Origin: Ensifer adhaerens
Lineage (GTDB): Bacteria > Pseudomonadota > Alphaproteobacteria > Rhizobiales > Rhizobiaceae
Length of the DNA stretch: 64,000 nt
Assembly: GCF_028993555.1 (NCBI RefSeq)
Contig: NZ_CP118610.1
Location: forward strand, 3,151,001 to 3,215,000
Reading direction: 5' to 3'
The notes under the pieces were generated by a model that had not been told where the DNA came from, ran no database searches, and saw only the letters and a list, made by a program, of their open reading frames with translations. Made by a program: the position numbers and the translations under genes. This document shows, piece by piece, positions 32,682 to 41,630 of the stretch (position 1 is the stretch's first letter; every line of letters begins with the position of its first letter).

Positions 32682-34541
32682 TCAGTTCGTGCTGAACTTC
32701 TTCACTTCCATGAAGTTGACCGCGTTGCCGCTGAAGCGGGCCGTATCCACGGTGCCAGCGCCGCTCGAGAAGCCGGCGGCATAGACCGTGGTCGGCGCAG
32801 TGCGGAGCGACTTGCTGACGAAGCGCGGTGCCTTGACCGGCTTGGACAGCGTCGCCACACGACCGGTCGTCAGCGCCCATTCGGAAATGATCTTCTGGGT
32901 CAGCTTCGGCTCGGTGCGCACCGACGAGCGGGTTGCGGCATCGGCATCGTTCTTCTTCGGTCGACCACCCTTTGCCGGTGCTTCGGCCTGCGCGTCGAAG
33001 GCATTGTCGAAGACGGTCGCACGGGCGTTCGTGTTCGACTGCGGCGCATAGGCCGCCATTTCGATCGGCTGTTGCGATACAGGCTCGCGCTGTGCCGGCG
33101 TCGGCGCAGCAAGCGCCACGCGGGTCGCAGCCTCGGCGGCAACGTCACGCGGCGGCTCTGCAGACGCAACGACCGGGCGCTCCGCGAAGGACGGAACCAC
33201 GACCTGTGCATCGGCAACGGCAGCAAGGGCCGCATCACCCGCGGGCCGCACGGCCGGAACCGGCACGAAACCAAGCGCCTGCACATCCGCGGAAGGATCG
33301 GCCGAGGCGACAAGGGTGTTCATGTCGCGTCGGTCAAGCATCTGCGGCACCGGCACCTTCATCGAGCCGAGATCGGCGAATTCGCTCGGCATTTCCGAGG
33401 TCTGCGGCAGGGCAGCAGCAAGCGCATCCTGTGCCGGGTTCTTCTGCGGCGCCACCAGCGCAACGGCTACACCGCCATCGGCAGGCGCATCCTTGAAGGC
33501 AGGACGAACGGCCGGAACCGGCGCATTGATGTTCTGTTCGGCTGTCGCAGTGGCAGCGGCTGTCGGTTCGGCAGCAACCGAACCGGCGACGCCTGGCAGC
33601 GCTTCCTCGGCAGCAGGAGCGGAAGCCGTCTGAACCTTGGCGGGCGCAGCGCCGCCTTCATCGTCAGCACCCGGGCCAGCCGCGATCGCCGACGGTTCTT
33701 CATCTTCGTCGCCGCCACCGCCAAAGAGCATGGCGAACAGGTTGCCGCGACGCTTGCCGCTTGCCGTATCGCCCGGGCCAGTGGCACCGCCGCCAGCGAC
33801 TTCGATCGCCGAAGCACCAACGCGACGCTTGTAGTCGGCGACCGCCTGGTCATAGCCGGGAAGCGGCTTTCCGTCGGACGGCAGATGCATGGTCTTGCCA
33901 TCGGGGAAGAGGCGCGCGAGTTCGGCACGGCTCATGCGCGGCCAGGCGCGAACGCCACCAACATCCATGTGGACGAAAGGCGAGCCGGAAGTCGGATAGT
34001 AGCCGACACCACCCACCTGGAACTTCACGCCGATTTCGCGCAGCGTCTTCAGCTTCACGTCGGGCAGATAGAAGTCCATCGCCTTACCGAGCATGTGCTG
34101 GCTCTTCTTGGCGACGCCCTTGGAGCGCGAACGCAGCATGCCGTTGGTTGCCGGCGAACGATAAGCCGAGACGACGTGGATATAATCGCGCGAACCGCTC
34201 TTCTGGTAGACTTCCCAGACAAGGTCGAGCAGGCGTGGATCCATCTTTGTCGGTTCGTTGCGACGCCAGTCGCGAAGGAAACGGTTGATCTCCTGCAGGC
34301 CCTTCGGGTCGTAGCGGCCATTGCGCTTGAAGGTGATCTGCGCCTTTTCCTGGGTATGAATGAAATAGAGTTTCAGTGTCCGGGTCTGGCCCGCGGCCTC
34401 CACGGGAGGCGCGAAGCCTGGCGTCACGAGGGAAGCCGCAATAGCAACGGATGTCAGAACCTGCGGCACCTTACGGGTAAAGGCCGCGCAGACTCTCGCT
34501 AAGGAGCCGAGCGGCTTCTTAAAACCGAACAAATTTGGCAT
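32682..34541 (-). CDS. DUF882 / M15-like metallopeptidase with long disordered tail
   Basis: A 619-residue protein. The N terminus has a signal-anchor segment (VLTSVAIAASLVTPGFAPP), then a DUF882 peptidase domain (about 52-205) with the zinc-site residues His149 and Asp156 in SQHMLGKAMDFY and His191 in FVHMD, as in the M15-like YcbK family of peptidoglycan peptidases. After about residue 240 comes a 370-residue low-complexity tail rich in Ala, Pro and Val, with the motif PVPAVRPA twice. A short KKF end follows. The unusual length is due to the tail. Gene is convergent with gapR and downstream of the NtrC-like gene. Confidence 0.83.
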   Translation of the reverse strand: MPNLFGFKKPLGSLARVCAAFTRKVPQVLTSVAIAASLVTPGFAPPVEAAGQTRTLKLYFIHTQEKAQITFKRNGRYDPKGLQEINRFLRDWRRNEPTKMDPRLLDLVWEVYQKSGSRDYIHVVSAYRSPATNGMLRSRSKGVAKKSQHMLGKAMDFYLPDVKLKTLREIGVKFQVGGVGYYPTSGSPFVHMDVGGVRAWPRMSRAELARLFPDGKTMHLPSDGKPLPGYDQAVADYKRRVGASAIEVAGGGATGPGDTASGKRRGNLFAMLFGGGGDEDEEPSAIAAGPGADDEGGAAPAKVQTASAPAAEEALPGVAGSVAAEPTAAATATAEQNINAPVPAVRPAFKDAPADGGVAVALVAPQKNPAQDALAAALPQTSEMPSEFADLGSMKVPVPQMLDRRDMNTLVASADPSADVQALGFVPVPAVRPAGDAALAAVADAQVVVPSFAERPVVASAEPPRDVAAEAATRVALAAPTPAQREPVSQQPIEMAAYAPQSNTNARATVFDNAFDAQAEAPAKGGRPKKNDADAATRSSVRTEPKLTQKIISEWALTTGRVATLSKPVKAPRFVSKSLRTAPTTVYAAGFSSGAGTVDTARFSGNAVNFMEVKKFSTN

Positions 34542-34721
34542 TCAATCCCCGTCCGACGGACAACCGTGCTTTGCTGTCTCAGATGACTGTCAAATAAGGT
34601 GACAGCATGGCAAATATGCCACAGTCGTCACCGCCCCTTATAATATAGTGAACAGTTCACTAACAAGGTCTAAACGGCGGTGACGGATTAGCACGGCTAA
34701 TGAATCGTGAATGCGTCGATT

Positions 34722-36266
34722 TTATGCCGCCTCCCGCAGCGGGTTCTCGGGATCGATGCCATAATCCTTCAGCTTGCGGTAGAGCGTCGACCGGCCGATA
34801 CCGAGCTTGCGGGCCACCTGGCTCATCTGTCCGCGGTAGAATTTCAGCGCAAAACGAATCAGTTCCTCTTCCACTTCGGCAAGCTTGCGGACATCGCCGC
34901 CCTCGTCGACGCTGGCGATCGCGTTCTCCATGCGCGGGTCGTGCCCGGCATCGCCTTCCATCGATTTCGCCGCACTCGCGAAGTCCGGATAGACATTGGG
35001 CACCTGTTCCGCCGGCGCGGTCTCCCGTTCCGGGCCTGCTTCGCCCCAGGAGAAGCCGGAGCGGTCGGAAACGACGTAGCCCGGGATCTGGGTGGCGATC
35101 TGCGGGAAATCCTTCACCGTCAGCTCGTTGCCTTCGGCAAGGACGACGGCCCGGAAGATCGCGTTTTCGAGCTGCCGGATGTTGCCCGGCCAGTCATAGG
35201 CTGTCAGTAACGCCAGGGCACCGCTCGAAATGGCAAGCGGTGTGTGCAGGCGCTGCTCGGCGGCAAAGCGCTCGACGAAGGAACGCACCAGGACCGGAAT
35301 GTCTTCCTTGCGCCGACGCAGCGCCGGAATGGTGATCGGGAAGACGTTGAGGCGATAGTAGAGGTCTTCGCGGAACCGCCCCTCGCGCACCTCGTTGATC
35401 AGGTCCTTGTTGGTGGCCGAAATCAGCCGCACATTGACCTTCTGCGGATGGCGTGCGCCGATCGTCTCGATCTCGCCCTGCTGCACCGCACGCAGGAGCT
35501 TGACCTGAACTTCGAGCGGCAGGTCGCCGATCTCGTCGAGGAACAGGGTACCGCCGTCCGCATCGACGAACTTGCCGGTGTGTTTTTCCGTAGCACCAGT
35601 GAAGGCGCCCTTTTCGTGGCCGAAGAGAATGCTCTCGACCAGATTGTGCGGGATCGCGCCACAGTTGACGGTGACGAAGGGCTTGCCAACCCGGTCGCTC
35701 GCCGACTGGATGGCACGGGCCACCATTTCCTTGCCAACGCCGGACTCGCCTTCGAGCACGATCGGAATGTTGGACTGGGCGGCACGGCGCGCAAGGTCGA
35801 TGACCCGGATCATCGCCGGGCTTGCCGAAACGATGTCTTCAAAGCCGACGGCGCCGCCGCGCGGACGGCGCGAGGTTTTGACCTTGCCGTCGCGGCTCGC
35901 CATCTTCAGCGCATTGCTGATCGCGACCGACAGCCGCTCAGGCGAGACGGGCTTCACCAGGAAGTCGAAGGCACCCGCCTGCATCGCGTGTACCACGGTT
36001 TCGATACCGCCCTGGCCGGTCTGCACGATGACCGGCGTATCGACACCGCGCTCAGCCAGCGCTTCAAGGAAGCCGTGACCGTTCATCTCCGGCATCAACA
36101 GGTCGAGCAGGATGACATTGATCATGCCGCCCTTGCGCTCCAGGAGCTCCAAACCGCTGCGGCCGTTGTCGGCGAGATGCGCCACATGGCCGAGACGCTC
36201 GATCATGTTCGTCAGCAACCGGCGCTGCACCGGATCGTCATCAATGACGAGAATATGTGATGTCAC
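34722..36266 (-). CDS. NtrC-family sigma-54-dependent response regulator (orphan)
   Basis: A 514-residue regulator. Receiver domain 1-120: acid pair Asp10/Asp11, phosphoacceptor Asp55 and Lys105. AAA+ domain about 145-380: Walker A GESGVGKE at 173-180, GAFTGA (sigma-54 contact) at 220-225, Walker B LFLDEI at 241-246. The C-terminal Fis-type helix-turn-helix is at about 465-510 (EEELIRFALKFYRG, VARKLGIGRSTLYRKLKDYG). All functional motifs are intact, so phosphorylation-controlled activation of sigma-54 promoters is expected. No histidine kinase is in the window, so its partner and targets are unknown. The 180-base gap to the next minus-strand gene holds no visible terminator. Confidence 0.93.
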   Translation of the reverse strand: MTSHILVIDDDPVQRRLLTNMIERLGHVAHLADNGRSGLELLERKGGMINVILLDLLMPEMNGHGFLEALAERGVDTPVIVQTGQGGIETVVHAMQAGAFDFLVKPVSPERLSVAISNALKMASRDGKVKTSRRPRGGAVGFEDIVSASPAMIRVIDLARRAAQSNIPIVLEGESGVGKEMVARAIQSASDRVGKPFVTVNCGAIPHNLVESILFGHEKGAFTGATEKHTGKFVDADGGTLFLDEIGDLPLEVQVKLLRAVQQGEIETIGARHPQKVNVRLISATNKDLINEVREGRFREDLYYRLNVFPITIPALRRRKEDIPVLVRSFVERFAAEQRLHTPLAISSGALALLTAYDWPGNIRQLENAIFRAVVLAEGNELTVKDFPQIATQIPGYVVSDRSGFSWGEAGPERETAPAEQVPNVYPDFASAAKSMEGDAGHDPRMENAIASVDEGGDVRKLAEVEEELIRFALKFYRGQMSQVARKLGIGRSTLYRKLKDYGIDPENPLREAA

Positions 36267-36455
36267 GGAAGCCTCCTGCTCTGGACACGCGGTACTTTTT
36301 GGCCAACCTCATGTGCCAAATCACGTCAGGCATCTGTGCCATAAAGGGCTGAACATCATGTTTTGAGAAATGCTTGCATTTTATCCATTGCCGGCGATAG
36401 CAATGGGACCCATATCGCTTGCCTTCTTCCTGTCACGAACGAGAGAAATCCGACG

Positions 36456-38315
36456 ATGACCTTCCGCCCCTTCGCTCCCGAGCAATCCGTTGTCCGAGCC
36501 GCCACAGGCCAGTCCCATGGCGCTGCCGCGGATCTCGGCGACCTGCCCTCCTGGCGGCTCGAAGATCTCTATCCGTCCTCCACATCGGATGCCTTTCGCA
36601 ACGACCTGAAGAAGGCCGAAACCGGTTCGATCGCCTTCGAAACCAAGTGGAAGGGCAAGCTGGCCGAGGCCGCAACGAAGAACGGCAACGACGGCATCGG
36701 CGCCGCCGTCCGGGAATTCGAAGCGCTCGAAGACGTCATGGGGCGTATCGCGTCCTTTGCCGGTCTCACCTATTTCTCCGACACGTCCAAGCCCGAGAAC
36801 GGCAAGCTTTACGGCGACGTACAGTCGAAGCTCACCGACATGTCGGCGCATCTCCTGTTCTTCTCGCTCGAGCTCAACCGGATCGATGACGCGATCCTCG
36901 ACAAGGCGCTCGAAAATGATGCGCTTGCCGCGCACTACAAGCCCTGGCTGACCGACCTGCGCATGGACAAGCCCTATCAGCTCGACGACAAGCTGGAGCA
37001 ACTGTTCCTCGAAAAATCAATGACGGGTGCGGCCGCCTTCAACCGGCTGTTCGACGAGACGATGGCAAGCCTCACCTTCAATGTCGATGGTGAAGCCCTG
37101 CCGCTGGAAGTCGCCCTGAACCTGTTGCAGGATCCGGCGACCGAGGTTCGCAAGAAGGCCGCGATGGCGCTTGCCGAAACCTTCAAGGCCAACATCCGCA
37201 CCTTCACGCTGATCACCAACACGCTCGCCAAGGACAAGGAAATCTCCGACCGCTGGCGTGGTTTTCAGGATATCGCCGACAGCCGGCATCTCGCCAACCG
37301 CGTCGAGCGCGAGGTCGTCGATGCACTGGCCGAAGCCGTCAAGTCCGCCTATCCGCGCCTGTCGCATCGCTACTACACGATGAAGGCAAAGTGGCTCGGC
37401 ATGCAGGAGATGGATTTCTGGGATCGCAACGCGCCGTTGCCGGAAACGCCGAATGCACTGATTTCCTGGAACGAGGCCAAGGATACGGTGCTGTCAGCGT
37501 ATAATGCATTTGCTCCGGAAATGGCCGCGATCGCCCGCCGCTTCTTCGATGAGAGCTGGATCGACGCGCCGGTGCGCCCCGGCAAGGCACCGGGTGCCTT
37601 CGCCCATCCGACGGTTCCGTCAGCGCATCCTTACGTACTCGTCAACTACATGGGCAAGCCGCGCGACGTGATGACGCTTGCGCACGAACTCGGTCACGGC
37701 GTGCATCAGGTTCTCGCCGGCGGACAGGGCGCGCTGATGGCGTCGACCCCGCTGACGCTTGCCGAAACCGCATCGGTGTTCGGCGAGATGCTGACCTTCC
37801 GCGCGCTGCTTGACCGGACGAAGGACAAGCGCGAGCGCAAGGCCATGCTTTCCCAGAAAGTGGAGGACATGATCAATACGGTCGTGCGCCAGATCGCCTT
37901 CTACGAGTTCGAGCGGAAGGTCCACACGGCCCGCAAGGAAGGCGAGTTGACGGCGGACGACATCGGCAAGCTGTGGCTGTCGGTGCAGAACGAGAGCCTC
38001 GGCCCGGCGATCCGGATTTCCGAGGGCTATGAGACCTACTGGGCCTATATCCCGCACTTCATCCACTCGCCTTTCTACGTCTACGCCTATGCCTTCGGCG
38101 ACTGCCTGGTGAACTCGCTCTACGCCGTCTACCAGAACGCCGAAAAGGGCTTCCAGGAGAAGTACTTCGAGCTGCTGAAGGCCGGCGGCACCAAACACCA
38201 TTCCGAGCTGCTCGCCCCCTTCGGCCTTGATGCCACCGATCCGTCGTTCTGGGCACAGGGACTGTCGATGATCGAAGGGCTCATCGATGAACTCGAGGCG
38301 CTTGATAAGGCCTGA
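36456..38315 (+). CDS. pepF: M3 family oligoendopeptidase F
   Basis: A 619-residue cytoplasmic zinc peptidase. The metal motif HELGH is at residues 410-414 (TLAHELGHGVHQ), followed by the downstream Glu in the TASVFGEM helix, typical of M3 enzymes (thimet oligopeptidase/PepF). Such enzymes degrade short peptides of about 5-20 residues. I start at the ATG at 36456; 31 further upstream codons show no similarity. A single gene, divergent from the NtrC-like gene. Confidence 0.93.
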   Translation: MTFRPFAPEQSVVRAATGQSHGAAADLGDLPSWRLEDLYPSSTSDAFRNDLKKAETGSIAFETKWKGKLAEAATKNGNDGIGAAVREFEALEDVMGRIASFAGLTYFSDTSKPENGKLYGDVQSKLTDMSAHLLFFSLELNRIDDAILDKALENDALAAHYKPWLTDLRMDKPYQLDDKLEQLFLEKSMTGAAAFNRLFDETMASLTFNVDGEALPLEVALNLLQDPATEVRKKAAMALAETFKANIRTFTLITNTLAKDKEISDRWRGFQDIADSRHLANRVEREVVDALAEAVKSAYPRLSHRYYTMKAKWLGMQEMDFWDRNAPLPETPNALISWNEAKDTVLSAYNAFAPEMAAIARRFFDESWIDAPVRPGKAPGAFAHPTVPSAHPYVLVNYMGKPRDVMTLAHELGHGVHQVLAGGQGALMASTPLTLAETASVFGEMLTFRALLDRTKDKRERKAMLSQKVEDMINTVVRQIAFYEFERKVHTARKEGELTADDIGKLWLSVQNESLGPAIRISEGYETYWAYIPHFIHSPFYVYAYAFGDCLVNSLYAVYQNAEKGFQEKYFELLKAGGTKHHSELLAPFGLDATDPSFWAQGLSMIEGLIDELEALDKA

Positions 38316-38360
38316 GCCGGGCACAGGTCCGGATCACGGCGCGATCGACAAGACGACTTT

Positions 38361-39581
38361 ATGAGCGACACCGCACCCTATGTGCTGTTCCGGGACGACA
38401 GCGAGAACCGCACCACGGTTTTCGCTGAACCTTCCCGCGTCATCACCGCGCGCACGAAGGCCGAGTTCACCCGCGGCCTCGCCGAACTCGAGCGCGCCCA
38501 CAGGGCGGGCAAGTGGATCGCAGGCTTCATGGCCTACGAGGCCGGTCACCTCTTCGAGGAGAAACTCTCAAGGTTTGCCGAGGAAGGTCGCGAGACGCCG
38601 CTGATGTCGTTCGGCATCTTCGATGCACCCGCGGAAGACCACCCTCTCGCCGAGCCGCAACGCCGGACCGAGAACGAACCGTTCCTCGCCGAGCCGCGCG
38701 CCGGCTGGGACTTCGACACCTACCGCGAGCGCTTCGATCGCCTGCACCAGCATCTGCGAAAGGGTGATTGCTACCAGGCCAACCTGACGATGCCGATCCG
38801 CGCCCGCTGGTCCGGTGACCCACGCGCTGCCTTCTGGTCGCTGATCGACCGCCAGCCGGTGAAGTACGGCGCGCTCGTCGCCCTCGACGGCCCGGTCCTC
38901 CTGTCGCGATCGCCAGAACTCTTCTTCCGCGTCGATGTGGACGGCTGGATCGAAACGCACCCGATGAAGGGTACGGCCAAGCGCGGCGCATCTGCGGCCG
39001 AAGACGCCGAGATCATCGCGGCGATGCGCGCCGACGAAAAGACCCAGGCCGAAAACCGCATGATCGTCGATCTCCTGCGCAACGACATCTCGCGCATCAC
39101 CGAAGTCGGCACGCTCAGCGTGCCTAAGCTCTTCGAGATCGAGACCTACCCGACCGTGCACCAGATGGTGAGCCATGTCCGGGCCAAGCTCTTGCCCGAG
39201 ATCAGCCTCAGCAACATCTTCGCCGCCCTCTTCCCCTGCGGCTCCATCACCGGCGCGCCGAAGATGCGGGCGATGGAAATCCTGCATGATCTGGAAGACG
39301 GACCACGCGACGCCTATTGTGGTGCCATCGGCTTCATCGCGCCGAACGGGGTCATGCGCTTCAGCGTCGCGATCCGCACCATATCGCTTTTCCCGAGCGG
39401 CGAGGCCGTCTTCAATGTCGGCGGCGGCATCGTCTTCGACAGCAACGCCCAGTCCGAGTACGAGGAATGCCTGTTGAAGGCCCGCTTCGCGGTCGGCGAC
39501 GACAAGATCGCGCTGGGCGACGACAGGATCGCGCTCGGCGACGACGAGGTCACGCCCGGCGATAACGAGATCGCGCGATGA
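38361..39581 (+). CDS. pabB: Aminodeoxychorismate synthase component I
   Basis: A 406-residue chorismate-binding enzyme that, with a glutaminase (PabA), makes 4-amino-4-deoxychorismate for folate. Core segments: GDCYQANLTMPI, the ETHPMKGTAKRG motif (catalytic lysine region), NRMIVDLLRNDISR, and GSITGAPKMRAMEILHDLE. The last 28 residues are four tandem copies of a GDD-x-IAL-type heptad, an unusual tail. pabC follows with a 4-base overlap; no pabA is in the window. Confidence 0.93.
   Translation: MSDTAPYVLFRDDSENRTTVFAEPSRVITARTKAEFTRGLAELERAHRAGKWIAGFMAYEAGHLFEEKLSRFAEEGRETPLMSFGIFDAPAEDHPLAEPQRRTENEPFLAEPRAGWDFDTYRERFDRLHQHLRKGDCYQANLTMPIRARWSGDPRAAFWSLIDRQPVKYGALVALDGPVLLSRSPELFFRVDVDGWIETHPMKGTAKRGASAAEDAEIIAAMRADEKTQAENRMIVDLLRNDISRITEVGTLSVPKLFEIETYPTVHQMVSHVRAKLLPEISLSNIFAALFPCGSITGAPKMRAMEILHDLEDGPRDAYCGAIGFIAPNGVMRFSVAIRTISLFPSGEAVFNVGGGIVFDSNAQSEYEECLLKARFAVGDDKIALGDDRIALGDDEVTPGDNEIAR
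39495..39578 (+). repeat. Four tandem 21-bp units at the pabB 3' end
   Basis: Units start at 39495, 39516, 39537 and 39558, each beginning GGCGA(C/T)(G/A)AC. They encode GDDKIAL, GDDRIAL, GDDEVTP and GDNEIAR. In frame, so they lengthen PabB by 28 residues. Confidence 0.95.
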
Positions 39582-40210
39582 CCGGCTTTTCGCTGATCGA
39601 AACATTGCGACACGAGCCTGAAAACGGTTTCGTCCGTTCGCGTCTGCATCTGGCGCGACTGAAGCGATCGGCGCGTCGACTTGGTATTCCTGGAGCGGAA
39701 GGCGCAGAAGCGGCCTTGCTGGCAGCTGTGGAGAGCGGCGACGAGAAGGCTGCGCGCCGCGTGCGGCTCGAGCTTTTCCCCGACGGACGCATCGATGTGA
39801 AGACCGCGCCGTTCGTGCCATTGTCGGACGATACGATCTGGCGGGTCGGGATTGCCGCCACGCGTCTCAACTCCCGCGATCCGCTACTGCGCTACAAGAC
39901 CAGCCGCCGAGCCACCTATGAAACCGCCCGCGGCGAGTTTGCAGCGAACGAGGCCGACGAGGTTCTTCTGCTCAACGAGAAGGGCGAGGTTTGCGAAGGC
40001 ACGATCACCTCGGTCTTCCTCGACGACGGCAGCGGCGTTCTGAAGACCCCGCCGATCGCCTGCGGCCTGCTCGCCGGCGTGCTTCGCACCGAACTCATCT
40101 GCCAGCGACGCGCGCGGGTAGCGCGCCTTTCGCCGGCGGATCTCAGCCACGGAACGCTCTATGTCGGCAATTCGCTACGCGGACTGATCCGGGTGAGACT
40201 CCTGGTCTGA
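39578..40210 (+). CDS. pabC: Aminodeoxychorismate lyase-like aminotransferase class IV
   Basis: A 210-residue PLP enzyme. The catalytic lysine is in RYKTSRRATYETA and the C-terminal phosphate-binding region in GEVCEGTITSVFL, with GNSLRGLIRV at the end. In folate synthesis PabC releases pyruvate from aminodeoxychorismate to give para-aminobenzoate; its place after pabB supports this. It is shorter than E. coli PabC (269 residues), with a reduced N-terminal domain. The ATG overlaps the pabB stop by 4 bases. Its 3' end overlaps the diguanylate cyclase gene by 36 bases. Confidence 0.86.
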   Translation: MTGFSLIETLRHEPENGFVRSRLHLARLKRSARRLGIPGAEGAEAALLAAVESGDEKAARRVRLELFPDGRIDVKTAPFVPLSDDTIWRVGIAATRLNSRDPLLRYKTSRRATYETARGEFAANEADEVLLLNEKGEVCEGTITSVFLDDGSGVLKTPPIACGLLAGVLRTELICQRRARVARLSPADLSHGTLYVGNSLRGLIRVRLLV

Positions 40211-41125
40211 ACCGGGAAGCGTATAACGCCTGACCTGATCGCGGCCGTCGCGCTTGGCGAGATAGAGGGCCTGGTCGGCGCGCGCATAGAGGTCGCTGAC
40301 GGAATCGCCGTCGCGATATTCCGCCAATCCCACAGAGCAAGTGTAGAAGAATTCCGGAATGTTCTCGAGCGGCCGGGAGCTTCTGACCCTTTCGAGCAGG
40401 CGGTCAAGAATGCGATTGCCTTCGCTGATGGTGGTATCGGGCAGGATGAGCATGAACTCCTCGCCGCCGATCCGGCCGAAGCAATCCGAGCGTCGCACGA
40501 ATTCCTGCATCTGACGCGCGAAGTCGAGCAGCACCTCGTCGCCGCGCTGGTGTCCGTGGCGGTCGTTGATCGCCTTGAAGTAATCGATGTCGATGATCGC
40601 GACGCAGCCCCACATGTGCGGGTTCTCGGCGCAGTTGGCGATGAACTCGGTCAACCGCCCCATCGTGTAGCGACGGTTGGGCACGCTCGTCAGCTCGTCC
40701 ACCTGGGCCGCGCGAAGCGCGAAGTCGCGATCCTGCCGGAGCTCGCGCTCCCCCGCATGGATAGTGGTGACATCGACGGCGATGCAAAGCATCCAGCCGT
40801 CGGAATCCACGGTCTCCGTCATCCACAGCCAGCGGCCGTCATGCAGGTCGGTTTCCATGGCACGAAACGGCGTCTTGCCGCGCCGGTGCGCCGTCGAGGC
40901 GATCCAGGCGTTGACGTCGTCGGTCTTCAGGACGGTCCCCTGGCCGGCTGCGTAGTTCCGGCGCATGATCTCCGCCCAGGTCGGGCTCTCGTCCGGGCCG
41001 ACGTGATAGGCGGTGCGAAATGCCGGGTTGGCAAACCGCAATCGATCATGCTGATCGTAGAGCGCGATCAGTACGGGTGTTTTGCTCTGTAAGGCCGCAA
41101 GGGCCTTGAGATGACTACCGGTCAC
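40175..41125 (-). CDS. PAS-GGDEF diguanylate cyclase
   Basis: A 316-residue soluble protein. A PAS-like sensor (about 15-125) and a short linker helix lead to a GGDEF domain (145-305). The catalytic signature GGEEF is at 220-224, with the substrate-contacting DxxxF-N-D segment DIDYFKAINDRHGH before it. An inhibitory RxxD site, Arg211-Asp214, lies five residues before GGEEF, so product feedback by c-di-GMP is expected. It should make c-di-GMP in response to an unknown PAS signal. The gene converges on pabC and overlaps it by 36 bases. Confidence 0.9.
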   Translation of the reverse strand: MTGSHLKALAALQSKTPVLIALYDQHDRLRFANPAFRTAYHVGPDESPTWAEIMRRNYAAGQGTVLKTDDVNAWIASTAHRRGKTPFRAMETDLHDGRWLWMTETVDSDGWMLCIAVDVTTIHAGERELRQDRDFALRAAQVDELTSVPNRRYTMGRLTEFIANCAENPHMWGCVAIIDIDYFKAINDRHGHQRGDEVLLDFARQMQEFVRRSDCFGRIGGEEFMLILPDTTISEGNRILDRLLERVRSSRPLENIPEFFYTCSVGLAEYRDGDSVSDLYARADQALYLAKRDGRDQVRRYTLPGSDQESHPDQSA

Positions 41126-41242
41126 GGTCTGTCACGCCTCCGGGTCGGACAATATCAATCATGGCGCGAAGCGGATGCTTCAAGCGAAGCTATAGCACGA
41201 AGTGTCTGTGACAAGCGTTTACGCGCGTGAAACGATGGGGAT

Positions 41243-41437
41243 ATGGTTAAATCACCGCCTCGGACCGGCCCAACTGCCCGAAGCATATGGCCGACAACGG
41301 TTCGTCCAGGGCCCCTCGCCACCGGCCTTGCCCAGCTCGATCCCGATCGCTGGATCGAGCCTGACCAGGCGATCTTCGTCGCTGCAAACGGCATCCAGGA
41401 GGCGCAGCGCGAATTGCTTGGCGTACCCGCGGGTTAA
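41243..41437 (+). CDS. Possible small protein or gene remnant (64 aa)
   Basis: A 64-codon ORF whose second half has codon use like its neighbours. The stretch LATGLAQLDPDRWIEPD recalls the N-terminal GL-x-PLD-x-x-WIE-x-D pattern of DUF3445 heme-dependent demethylase-type proteins, which are several times longer. It may be a fragment of such a gene or a short hypothetical. No convincing ribosome binding site. A minus-strand ORF overlaps most of it but has worse codon use. Confidence 0.3.
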   Translation: MVKSPPRTGPTARSIWPTTVRPGPLATGLAQLDPDRWIEPDQAIFVAANGIQEAQRELLGVPAG

Positions 41438-41495
41438 GCACACTCTCAAATAGCGGTTGACCCGCCGGCTCTTTATTGTGACAGGAATCTATGCT

Positions 41496-41535
41496 CTACA
41501 GCGCCGCGTGCCCGACCGGGCACCAAGGGCCGCTT
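41496..41535 (+). repeat. Partial RIME-like element (first palindrome only)
   Basis: CTACAGCGCCGCGTGCCCGA...CGGGCACCAAGGGCCGC: the outer CTACAGCGCCGCG start and a GTGCCCGACCGGGCAC stem. The second palindrome is missing. Confidence 0.55.
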
Positions 41536-41630
41536 CGGCACATTCATCGAGCCAGAACAGCGGCGCCAGCCGCTCCTCATGCTTAGTCACCCACTGTCAC
41601 AGGGAAAGTTTTCTCAGGAGAAAGACAAAA

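Larger units (their letters stand above)
41126..41630. other. Intergenic region upstream of homospermidine synthase
   Basis: Between the divergent diguanylate cyclase and hss genes. It holds a short possible coding stretch (41243-41437), a RIME-type half element (41496-41535), and the hss ribosome-binding site AGGAGA at about 41617-41622. TTGACC at 41457 has no matching -10 box at a proper distance. No other gene is visible. Confidence 0.55.

Noticed and set aside
39495..39578. CRISPR-like repeat array
   Set aside because: The four 21-bp units are contiguous without spacers and are in frame with pabB.
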